64,000 bases of DNA from the NCBI RefSeq assembly GCF_033118175.1, contig NC_083685.1:125918501-125982500 (forward strand), written 5' to 3'. Positions 11,545-21,470 of this stretch are shown here, in pieces. The position numbers and the translations under genes were made by a program. Below the pieces are notes generated by a model that saw only the letters and a program-made list of their open reading frames with translations, was not told the DNA's origin and did no database searches. Every line of letters begins with the position of its first letter. Positions within the stretch are counted from its first letter, which is position 1. Origin of the DNA: Dama dama. Its lineage: Eukaryota; Chordata; Mammalia; Artiodactyla; Cervidae.

Positions 11545-12060
11545 GGTTTTTAAATTCTTTTTAAAAAGGTTTATTAGAGTTTATTTGATTCACAGTGTCG
11601 TATTAGTTTCAAGTGTACGGCAACGTGATTCAGTTACACACATACATGTACTCATTTTCAGATCCTTTTCCCATATAGGTTATTATAGAATGCTGAGCAG
11701 AGTTCCCTATTTTTCACAGTAAATCCTTGTTGGCTATCCATTTTATGTAGAGTACTATGTGTTTGTTAAGCTCAAACTCCTAACATATCCCTATCCCCAT
11801 CCACATTTTTCCTTTGGTAAACCATAATTTTTTCCTGAAATCTGCGAGTCTGTTTCTGTTTCGTTAATAGTGTCTTTATATCATTTTTAAAAAACTGGAC
11901 TCCATGTATGATATCATATGATATTTGTCTTTCCCTGTCTGACTTACTTCACTCAGTATGACGTTCTATAGGTCCATTCATATTGCTGCACATGGCTCTA
12001 TTTTATTCTTTCTAAATTGGTGCTTAAATTCTTTTATCGAGGCATAACATACAAACAGAA
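11545..12060. mobile_element. L1-type LINE 3' fragment
   Basis: Carries motifs common to artiodactyl L1-derived repeats: 'tagtttcaagtgtacggcaa', 'cccatataggttattataga', 'agttccctatttttcacagt', and 'caaactcctaac'. The same pattern recurs near 49160-49400, 57520-57740 and 62570-63000. No ORF survives. Confidence 0.6.
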
Positions 12061-13391
12061 AGGGCATGAGGAGGACTGAGATGGAGACAGCTGTAATTAC
12101 AGTGTTGTAGGGAGAGAAGGCTATTATAATACCAGGGGGAAAGGAGGGAGAAAGAGAGGGTTAGAGAAATCAAGGACTACAGGATTTGGGTTCCAGGAAT
12201 ATTGTGGCCTCTGATCTTGATAAGAGAGTCTAGAAGAGGAACAGATCTGGGAAGAGAGTGTTTAGGAGGAAATCAGTAGACCTGGCTTGTGCAGGACAAG
12301 GTCGAGAAACACATAAGGTGGGTGAGATGACTCTGCACCTGGACCAACCTCCCTGTCAATCCCAGGGGTAACTGACCCTAAACCATCACGCCATGAGGAT
12401 GAGCCACCCTGAGTGAGGACAGACCTGCCTGCCCACCTCCTGGGAAGGACCACCCCCGCTCTCAGCATCTGTGCTCATCACTGCGAGCTCAAAGGAGAGG
12501 CCAGCTCCGGTGTCTTCAGGCAGACCGCCCGCGTGATGTACAGCTGCCCCCTCCATGCCCCTGGGTGGAGGGTAAAGGGCCCATGATTCCCGGGGTCCCA
12601 GCTTCCCCCTGAGCATCTTTCACCGCTGAACTGCCCTCGCTCACACTCAGCTCTCTGTCCTGAGGCTCACGATTCAGTCCACTCTCAAAGAAGAGTAAAC
12701 AGTGAGGAAGGTGGAGGGGTGGGGTCAGCGGCTCCCCATCTGTGTCGGGGATCCAGGATGCACACCTGGAGGGAAGCCCTGGGCTGTGGGATTTGCGCTC
12801 GGACCCGACAGGACCTTCTGGAAGCATCTGAGGTTGACTGAAGAGGAGCCTGAGGCTCCACGGGGCGGTGCTCTCACGGGTGCCTGGATCTGCAGGTCGG
12901 CGGGACACAGACCTGCTGTGGTCACCACCCAGGCCACAGAGGATGGAGGAACCTGGCACCTACCCCCGGAGCCGTCCACCCTGACCACAGAGGAAATGAT
13001 GCATCACCAAGGGTGGGGATGCGCCTCGGAGACAGCCCAGCATGGCCCAGGTGTTGGGGGGGGCACATGTGAGACCCGCAGAGGGCAGCTGTGGGCTGAG
13101 CCGAGTGGGCCACTCATCCTTGGAAGGCTTCCGCGGACGTCCAGTCACCAGACGGAGAGGAGCCGGGGGTCACCGGCGGGCATTTCACATCCTTCTGCTC
13201 CTTACCCCGAGCTTTCTGCACTCGGCTCAGCGCCGGCCGCCAGGAGAACTGTGGGGAACAGGGACAGGGCTGGACAAGGAGCGAAGAGGCACAGAGGAGA
13301 AGTGGGCACCGAGAGGAAATCCCCTGAGGAGGCCTGACCCTGTCCCTGCCCGGGGCCTGGCACTGCTGCAGTTGACATCCCTGCTGGGGAA
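12061..13391. other. 5' flank of CD300C-like gene A
   Basis: No exon recognised. The part nearest the gene (about 12920-13391) is a diverged homologue of the DNA upstream of genes B-E; for example 'gaaatgatgcatcaccaagg' near 12996 matches 'gaaatgacgtatcgcagagg' near 45210. The last 60 bp before the ATG (cctgaccctgtccctgcccg onward) are nearly the same in all five genes. No TATA box was seen. Confidence 0.5.
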
Positions 13392-16300
13392 ATGACCCCG
13401 AGGGGCAGGGCCGGGTGGCTGCCTTCAGCTCTGCTGCTGCTCCAGGTCCCAGGTGAGTGGCTGAGCCCTTCCGGGGGAGGGGAGGGGGCAGGGCTGGAGC
13501 TGGGTCAGGGGGGGAGGGGGGCGAAGGTCCCAGGAGGGGCCGCCACCTGTCTCAGCAGCGAGCAAGAGGGTTCAGGGCACGAAACAGGTGAGGCTGGTCC
13601 ACTGTGCTGGTGGGAGGGGCCGCCTGTGATGGTCACACCTCAACAGTCACAGTCAGAGATGTCCTCTTGGGGCCCCACACACAGTTTTTCCCATCCTGTC
13701 TCCATGGATCCCTCTCCTCTGTGAGGAGGGACCTCCTTCCCCCGTCTTCCTCCCCTAGGTCTGAGGAAGGGCCTGCCTCCTGCCTTGGCCTCCTCCAGAC
13801 CCCACGGGCCCTCGAGGGACCCACATCCAGGGCTCCCCAGACCCAGACTCACCTGATGGAGTTGGACTCGTTTGTGTTTTCCAGGCTGTTTGTCCCTGAG
13901 TGGTCCCCGAAGTGTGACAGGCATCGTGGGGGGATCCCTGAGCGTGGAGTGTCGGTACCAGGAGGCATTGGTAGACAACATCAAATACTGGTGCAAACAC
14001 CCGTGTGTGTCACCATGGAAGATTGTGGAGACCAGAGAGTCAGAGAGAGAAGTGAGGAGGGGCCGTGTGTCCATCAGAGACCGTCCTGCGAGACTCACCT
14101 TCACAGTGACCTTGAAGAGCCTCAGAGAGGAGGATGCGGGAACGTACGGATGTGGGATCTATGTACCGTTTTCAGTTGACCCCAGCTTCCAGGTGGCGGT
14201 GTCTGTGATCCCAGGTGAGCCTGTGACGTCAGCTCTAGGGCTGCTGACCGTACCTGGGACTCTGACCCTCAGGGAGGACCTGGAGCAGAGGGTGTCCTGG
14301 GGTAGGTGGTCAGGACCCAGGCTCGAGTGGTCGGCAGGCACATGTGCACCTCTGGTTCCTCGAGACCTCCTCTGTGTCCAGCCCTGACACACCCTCACAC
14401 CTGAAGCTCTCTTGGGTGGAAGGGGAGGGGGAGGTGCCCTGAATCTGGGGGCCTGCTGCCTTTCTGACCTCACAAGGGTCAGGTCCACTCTGAAGGTGAC
14501 CCTGTATCTCTTCCTGGACCTCTCTGGCAAGCCCTAGGGGGCAGGGACCAGCAGGGCCAGCAGAGGACATTGCAGTGTCGTGGAGGGCTCCTGGGGCCCC
14601 AGCCTCACCCTGGTGGTCCTGGGGATCTGCAGCAGCTGCAATAGGGGGGAGGCAGGGTCGCGGACCCCACGTGGGGCTCTGGATGCTTTGGAGACCCCTC
14701 CCCGCTCCAGCCTGACCTTGGCTCTCCCTCTTCCTCTGGCACCTGGTACCCAAGGAGGAAACCCAGAGGGGCCCGTTAGGCAAAGAAGGATGAGGAAGAG
14801 GGTTCTTAGGAGGTGTTATGGCTCTCAGTAGACCGCCATGTGCCGAAAATGAATCTTTAAACTTTTCTTTCTTTCTCTTTGGCCGTGTTGGGTCTTGGCT
14901 GCTGCACGCGGGCCTTCTTCTTTAACAGAAGGCTGCTCTGGTTTCCTAAGAAGCCAGCCACAATCCTCTGTCCACACACATGCTTTCTCCCCTGACTGCT
15001 TGTTCTGACGTCGCCCCCGGCTTCCCGAGCTCCTTCCTGCTGGCCGCTGCTTCTCTCTCACGAGGGAGGTTTCCTTTGTGTGTTTCTCTTTACAAGAATG
15101 GAACCGAAAGTTTACTGGTTCCACAGGGTGTGTCGGGGAAGGGCTTTGTCCACTAACCTCAGGAGAGGCCACATTTCATGGGGTCTACCAGGTCGGTATT
15201 TCTCTAGATCTTTCCTGTCATGCCCTCTCATGGAGAGGACTGCCTGGGACCCTGGGCCTGGCTGACTGGGACACGGGGTCTCCTGATTCAGCTCAGACTC
15301 AGCTGCAGGACTTTCCATCTCAGCTCCGCTCCAGCCTCTCCCCTTGCCCGTCACTGTCCACCCCATCTCTCTGTGTTAATCCCTAAAGAATACGGGTCAC
15401 CGCGTTTGTCCCCTGGCAGGGTGGGCCAGGAGGACAGAGGTGTGTCTGTGGCTGGGGTGACCTGGAGCCAAGTGCCCTCTCTACACTCTCAGATCCCCAG
15501 GGGAGCAGGTCCATAAGCCTCTGCCAGTGCCCATCTGGCCTGAGGTCATCTGGAGAGGGGCAGGGAGGGGGGCCCAGGGTGTTGGTCAGGCCTGGGTGCG
15601 GCCATGGGGGTGGTGGACACAGCACGTCCATCCAGATGGCGTGAGTGACCTTGATTGTGAGTCAGAGCCAAACTGGGATGGAGGGGGCACCCAGGGGATG
15701 AAACGGGGCCTAACTTGTGTTTCTCCCTCAGTCACTATGACAACCACGAGCCCCGAGAGGTCCACAAGCACCCCGGAGTCTCCCACGACCCTGCCAGTGC
15801 CCACCTGGAGCACCGTGTCTAGGCCGGAGGCCCCTGATCCCGGCCAAGCTCATCGGTAAGGGATCCCCATCCCAGGACATCTCACCTGGGTGATTTCTTG
15901 GTGAGCCCAGGGAGTAATAGGCAAGTGTCCCTTCACCAAAGACCCTAATTTATTCAACAAATTCTGTAACAAGCAGTAAGGGTCCTACTAAGTGCCTGGA
16001 ACTCTCGTTGACTTGGGATGCAGCAGCAAAGCACACAGACCCAGTCCTGCCCTGACAGAGTCGTGTTCTAAGAGGGGACTCACATGATGAACAGATCGAC
16101 ACACCGGTCGTATAAATACACGACCTACTGATGATTGCTTGGAGGACAATGTCACCTGGCTGAGGGGCCAGCATGTGTGGGAGGGTGGTGGAGTTTGCTA
16201 GTTAACACATAATGATGAGAGGGCACCTAACTGATTCCAGACACTTGAGTGGAGGCCCGCAGGATCTGGGGGGCCAGGTATGCCGGGATCCTCAGAAATA

Positions 16301-17304
16301 AGGCCCCAGGCACACGGAGGAACAGGGTGAACCAAAGGCCCCCAACCAGGGGCAGGGCAGGAAGCAGATGCTCTAGGCATGGGTGACCCCTCTGTCCCCT
16401 GGAGCCTGCTCATCAGTATCATCTTGCTGAAGAGGCCTGGCCTCTGACGGTGCAGAGCTGAGGGAGTCACTGTTTCATCAGCCAAGGACTTTTAAGGACT
16501 GGAGCTTTGGAGACCCTGGGCAGGTACCGGCTGCTCACTGAGTAAGACAGAAGAGTTCCTGTGCTCAGGGTGGTGATGCTCTACTGGCTAGCAGACATCA
16601 ACCAAGTCTCCCAGTATTGGGTTCTGTACCCTCGACCGCAAATCCCCCACATGAGGAGTGTCTTAGATGTTTCCATCATGTCTGACTCTGTGACCCCCAC
16701 GGACTCTAGCCCACCAGGCTCCTCTGTCCATGGGATTCTCCAGGCAGGAATACTGGAGTGGGTAGCCATTCTCTTCTTGAGGGGATCTTCCTGACCCTGA
16801 ATCCAACCCAGTGTCTCCTGCATCGCAGGCAGATTCTTTACCCTCTGGGCCTCTGGGGAAGCCCCCATGAGGAGGGCTCAGATAGAAACCCCCCTAAGGC
16901 CCAGGTCCCCCTTGGATCTCTGGTCTCCCTCACATGATTCTCATAGCCACATCCACCCTTATGTCCACAGTCCTAAGTCTCAGGGGCAATTCTTGAAGAT
17001 CAGGGTCCAGAAGTCATTCAAGTGGGGCTGCTCTGTGTTGGGTTGATCCTTGTTTAGATTCTTGAGGCCACAGAACCTGGACGCGGGCCAAGCAAGGTGG
17101 AGAGCCCAGGGTCTCCCTGAGGATGCTGCTCACTGTCTGTCCCCGTGTCCCCACAGGCCCCTGCTGGGCAGCGTCCACTTCCTGCTCCTGGTCTTCCTGA
17201 AGGTGCCCCTGCTCCTCGGCATGCTCGGTGCCGTCCTCTGGGTCAACAGGCCTCTGAGGAGCTCTGCAGACAGATGGAGTCGGTCCATTTATGAGAACCA
17301 GTAG
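13392..17304 (+). CDS. CD300C-like: CD300C-like activating receptor, copy A
   Basis: Four exons give 220 residues: signal 13392-13452, Ig 13885-14214, stalk 15732-15855, transmembrane/tail 17157-17304 (stop TAG at 17302). Phases are 1, 1 and 2 with GT-AG borders throughout. The signal exon is MTPRGRAGWLPSALLLLQVP. The Ig V domain shows SVECRY (B strand), KYWCKHPC (C-C' pair) and TYGCGI (F strand), with the CD300 core RRGRVSIRDRPA. The stalk is rich in Thr/Ser/Pro and likely O-glycosylated. The membrane segment has a Lys (VFLKVPLLLG), expected to pair with an acidic adaptor (DAP12, FcR-gamma). The tail is 18 residues and ends SIYENQ, whose YEN fits a Grb2 SH2 site. It differs from B-D mainly in the Ig exon and intron 1. 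Its ligand cannot be inferred. Confidence is high for family and structure, moderate for the CD300C name. Confidence 0.87.
14862..14921 (-). mobile_element. internally deleted CHR SINE remnant in intron 2 of copy A
   Basis: Only the tail ('tttctctttggccgtgttgg' to 'gcacgcgggccttct') remains of the roughly 270-bp SINE that copies B, C and D carry at the homologous place. The junction has CTTCT microhomology. Confidence 0.7.
16665..16868 (-). mobile_element. Bov-tA-type SINE, intron 3 of copy A
   Basis: Reverse orientation: 'caccaggctcctctgtccat', 'ggcaggaatactggagtggg', 'cgcaggcagattctttaccc'. It is present at the homologous place in copies B, C and D and so is older than the array. Confidence 0.85.
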
Positions 17305-20142
17305 CCCCCGTGTTCATCGTGTTCTCTTCAATGATGCAGTCGGACCACTGAATGGAAATGACCTTCTGACTCACCTGTCCTGTATCACACTCTACCACTC
17401 TCTCAGAATACTGCCTTTGTGGATTTCCTTGTAGCTTTCTTTCCTTGCCCATGATTCTCTGAAACCAAAAGCATACCTCCTCAATGGGTGCTTCTGAACT
17501 GTGACCACAGATCAATATTGACTTCAGAGCTTTCAGCTCATCCGCGGAGCATCACTCATGCACTGAACTCTCAGGGGCCCTCTCTGCAGGCTTCAAACCC
17601 CAGGAGTGTGGGAATCTGGCTTTTGGATCTGTTTTGATGGGTCCAGGCAGTTCCATGGTTTCCCACATGATCCGTGCTACCATAATCACCCACCCTTCAC
17701 AGGTCTCGGATCCAGAGTGGGGAAACTTCCAGTTGCTGAATGTGTCTATTTAATTAGGCATTCTAAACTCAGGAAACAACAATGCAGAGAGTTGACAGTC
17801 CACGGAGCTAGCATGCATGGGACCTGAATCAAGACTCCATTCTGCACGAACTTTCACACCCCACTGTTCTGTCCAATGGCCCGAAGGACCATGTGGGATT
17901 CTCCAATTGGTGTCAGTTCAGAACAGAATCCAACATTGCATGGAAAACCAGATTATTCCCTTCCCCATGCCCAGTCAAACTGGTTCGTGTGTTTAGGTCC
18001 TTTGTGGATGGCTGGTAGAAAATAACCATATGAAATTTATGCAACTATCACAGAATCCTTCCTTCCTCCTTTTGAAAGTTAACTCAAGCCCCACTGTCAC
18101 CCCATCATTCAAGGTCCGTGGTTATAGACCTGGTTCAAGTTTTGAAATCGATTGAGGGGCCATGAGTGAGTCTTCTATTCAATAGCTTAGTCTCCATGAC
18201 ATGTACGACCAAAGACCTGGGTAGGCGTCCCACAGTTTCAGTTCAAACTGCATCGTGATGAACTTGCCAGCACCAAAGATCTCTGAGAGGCAGGTTATCA
18301 TCCTGACTCATCTGTTTGAAGCAGCCAGGACCTGGGCAATTGCGCCCACTTTTCATGCAGCAAATATATGAGGAGAGGACCAAAGTAGTAACCAGTAACC
18401 TAGGCGTTACTTCCAACCATGATTAAACAGAAGAAAGAGCTCAGCTTTTGTTGCTCACATTCCAGTTGGTGGACAGAGAGAAATAACAGACACAATAGTA
18501 CAGGTATGCAGACATGCAGAAATGTCTAAGTCCACATTGAAGGGTATCTTTAGTAACACAAGATAAGAGGAGGTGCTATTGGTGAGACAGTAAGGGATGA
18601 GTCCTATCATCCTTGTGAAGAGGGTGATCTTTAACCAAGTCCAGAAGAAAGGAATGCAGTGAGCCCTGTGGGCACCTGGAAGAGGAGCACTCAGGCAAAG
18701 GGAACTGTGGGTGCAAACGTCCTGCCTTGGGAGCATCTTAGATGCGGATGCAGGGGAGAGCAGAGGGCAGATGCTTGCAGGGTCCACTGGTGCCAAGTTC
18801 TCCAAGAATCATGATCCAGTCGTGTTCACCAGCCTGAGTAGAAAAAGGAAAAGCAGGATTGGAGAAGTTAGTTTCCTGAAAGCAGGGGAGTCCTGAGAGA
18901 GGAATTCAGTCATTGATCCCTTAGCTGAATTGCCACAGGCTATGCTGGAAAGACAGTGGGCTTCAGGCAAGAAGGTGATATCAGCTCTTGGGGCCACAGC
19001 CCAGATGGAGACACACAGGGAGCCACAAATCCCAGGAGATCAATCCCAGAGGGGGTGTCCAATGGTCCAACGGGACACACAACAAGAGAACCAAACTCAG
19101 CTGGGAGGGTCAGGGAAGTTGAACAGTCAAGGGTGTTGGCTGTGGGTCAGTAGGAGGAATAGGGGTCCAAGGGTCTGGATGAGGCCCAGTGTGGGGATAG
19201 GGGCAGCCTGGGGGTGGATCTGGAGTCAGGATGAGGTGGCTGAGTTTTTGGCCTCTGCATGCTGCCACGAGCTGTGGGAGAGGCCTGGTCAGAACACGGG
19301 GGCTTCATCTGGAGAAGGGGAGGCGTCGCTGGGGTGATCAGTGATCGGTCAAGCAGAGTGACCCATCTCTATTGCATCTCTCCAGCTGTGAACTGGGACC
19401 CAGGTCCACTGCCCATACCCGGGAAGCGGGGAGAGTTAAGACCCACATGGAAGGGATGGGAGACCCTGGTTTCTGCAGACAATCTTAAGAAGCTGAGAAA
19501 ACCTACCCGAGGGAAGGACTGCAGCCCCCTGTTACCCCCATCCCACTGCCCAGGAAGATATGACCGATGCCCCTGCACGTCATGTGAGCGTGCCACTGTG
19601 AGTGAGGAGGGGCGGTGTCTCATCTCTGTGGGCAGGTCCCTCCCTCATCTCTGCACCGTGAAGTGGCCCCTGCTCATCGTGGATCCAGGAGAGGCCCGGC
19701 AGTCTGCCCTCGGGCCCCTGTTGTACAACCGCCCCCTGTGTGCCACTGATGGGGGAGGAGGCTCCTCTCAGCCCCCAGGTCCCCAGCTCCTCATCCTTCT
19801 ACCCAGCGTCTTCTCCTCTGGCTCCTGTCCATTCTCAGTCTCTCTCTGCTTCTCAACGGGGAGTAGCCTCTGCCCAGAGGCGGAGTGTGAAGAAGGGGTC
19901 AAGGAAGGCTGGGAACAGCTGATCTGTGTCTAACGTGGGCAGCGAGGGGCCCGAGATGGGGGGAGCTACAGCCTGAGGGATGTGTACCCTGGGGGGAACC
20001 AGAATCAAGATGGGACATAGCAAGTTTTCTGGGGTCATAGGGCCAATTTGTAAGGCAGGAAGTGGACTTTGGGGTCTTGTGGGGGCAGAGTCTCATGGTT
20101 GCCACAAGCTTCAGGTTGGAACAGAGAGACCTCTCTGGTCAA

Positions 20143-21015
20143 TATCAGGACCAATACATCATGCAAAATGCCAGGCTAGATGAATCACAAGTTGGAATCA
20201 AGATTGCCAGGAGAAATGTCAATAACCTGAGATATGCAGATGACACCACTCCAAAGGCAGAAGGTGAAGAGGAACTGAAGGGCCTCTTGATGGTGAAAAA
20301 GGAAAATGAAAGAGCTGGCTTAAAATTCAACATTCGAAAAACTAAAATCATGGCATCCCATTCTATCACTTCATAGCAAATAGATGGGGAAACAGTAGAC
20401 ACAGAGATAGACTTTTTTTCTTGGGCTCCAAAATCACTGAAGACAGTGATTGCAGCCATGAAAATAAAAGATGCTTGCTCTTTAGAAGAAAAGCTATGAC
20501 AAACTTAGACAACATATTTAAAAGCAGAGTCATTACTTAGCCAAGAAAGGTTCATATAGTCAAAACTATACGATTTTTCCAGTACAGATGTATGGATGTG
20601 AGAGCTGGACCATAAAGAAGGCCGAGTGGCGTAGAATTGGTGCTTTTGAATTGTGGTGCTGGACAAGACTCTTGAGAGTCCCTCCAACAGTAAGGAGATC
20701 AAACCAGTCAAACCTACAAGAAATCAACCCTGAATATTCATTGGAAGGACTGATGCTGAAGCTGAAGCTCCAATACTTTGGCCACCTGATACAAAGAGTC
20801 GACTCATTGGAAAAGACCATAATGCTGGGAAAGATTGAAGGCAAGAGGAGAAAACGTGATAGAGGATGAGATGGTTGGATGGAATCTTCGACTCGATAGC
20901 CATGAGTTGGAGGAAATACTGGGAGATAGTGAAGGGCAGTGAAGGCTGGCATGCTACAGTCCATGGGAACACAAAGAGTTGGACACCGCTTAGTGAATAA
21001 ACAACAACAACAAAG
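20143..21015 (+). mobile_element. 5'-truncated BovB LINE in A-B spacer
   Basis: Shows the reverse transcriptase active-site region NLRYADDTTP, the downstream KFNIRKTKIMAS, then MYGCESWTIKKAE and LKLQYFGHLIQRVDS near the C-terminus. Frames are interrupted by stops. It ends in an AAC-rich tail. The orthologous point in the D-E spacer (about 45150) has no insertion. Confidence 0.85.
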
Positions 21016-21300
21016 ACAGACAGGCTGATGAGTATGAAATCCACCCCCGACCACAAGAGAATGTGTCACAAAGGGTGGAGACATTCCTGGAAGGAGGAAC
21101 CCAGCTTGTCCCTGACCATAGGAGGTGGGAGGGGCATGGGGCAGGGGGGGCATGTGGGATGGAGAGAGGACCAGCTGTGGGTTGGGTGAGGAGGGGGCAG
21201 CCTCCCCGATGGAGAGGCCCTGCATGTGTCCAGTCCCTGATTTAGAGGAGCTGAGGGTAGCAGGTCCTTGCACCGGACCAGGCGTGTTCCCCTCCCCCTA

Positions 21301-21360
21301 AGCTTCCTGTCCCCTGACCCCTGACCCATCTGATCTGACCAAGGACAGCACCAGGAAGCA
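21301..21360 (+). promoter_or_regulatory. putative ETS/PU.1-type promoter motifs of copy B
   Basis: Two GGAA-core motifs lie 110-170 bp upstream of the ATG: 'agcttcctg' at 21301 (reverse core) and 'ccaggaagca' at 21351. Both recur at the same offsets before C, D and E. ETS/PU.1 sites drive many myeloid CD300-type promoters, so the role is an inference from motif and position. No TATA box was seen. Confidence 0.3.
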
Positions 21361-21470
21361 GAGAGGTCCAGAGAAGCAGAAGTAGGGATGGGAAGGGCCT
21401 GTCTGAGGAGGTCTGACCCTGTCCCTGCCCGGGGCCTGGCTCTGCTGCAGGTGACATCCCTGCTGGGGAA

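Larger units (their letters stand above)
13392..21470 (+). repeat. tandem CD300C-like unit A (gene plus 3' spacer, 8.08 kb)
   Basis: Measured ATG to ATG. It aligns over its whole length with units B and C. The gene half (exons 1-2 and intron 1) is clearly diverged, while the spacer from about 17.3 kb is nearly the same. It is shorter than B and C mostly because of the internal SINE deletion near 14920. Confidence 0.9.
17305..21470. other. spacer between copies A and B
   Basis: 3' UTR and intergenic DNA. No AATAAA was seen in the first kilobase after the stop; an ATTAAA occurs near 18422. It contains a 224-codon open frame at 19259-19933 with no recognisable domain, and a BovB insertion at about 20143-21015. 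The spacers after B and C are almost the same. Confidence 0.6.

Noticed and set aside
19259..19933. 224-codon open frame in the spacers (also 27591-28265 and 35926-36600)
   Set aside because: It looks conserved only because the spacers are recent copies of each other. The diverged D-E spacer breaks it after about 65 codons, it has no recognisable domain, and it lacks a gene context.
20145..21273. Long minus-strand frames over the BovB regions (also 28898-29662 and 37233-37997)
   Set aside because: They are antisense shadows of the BovB reverse transcriptase remnant and flanking GC-rich DNA.
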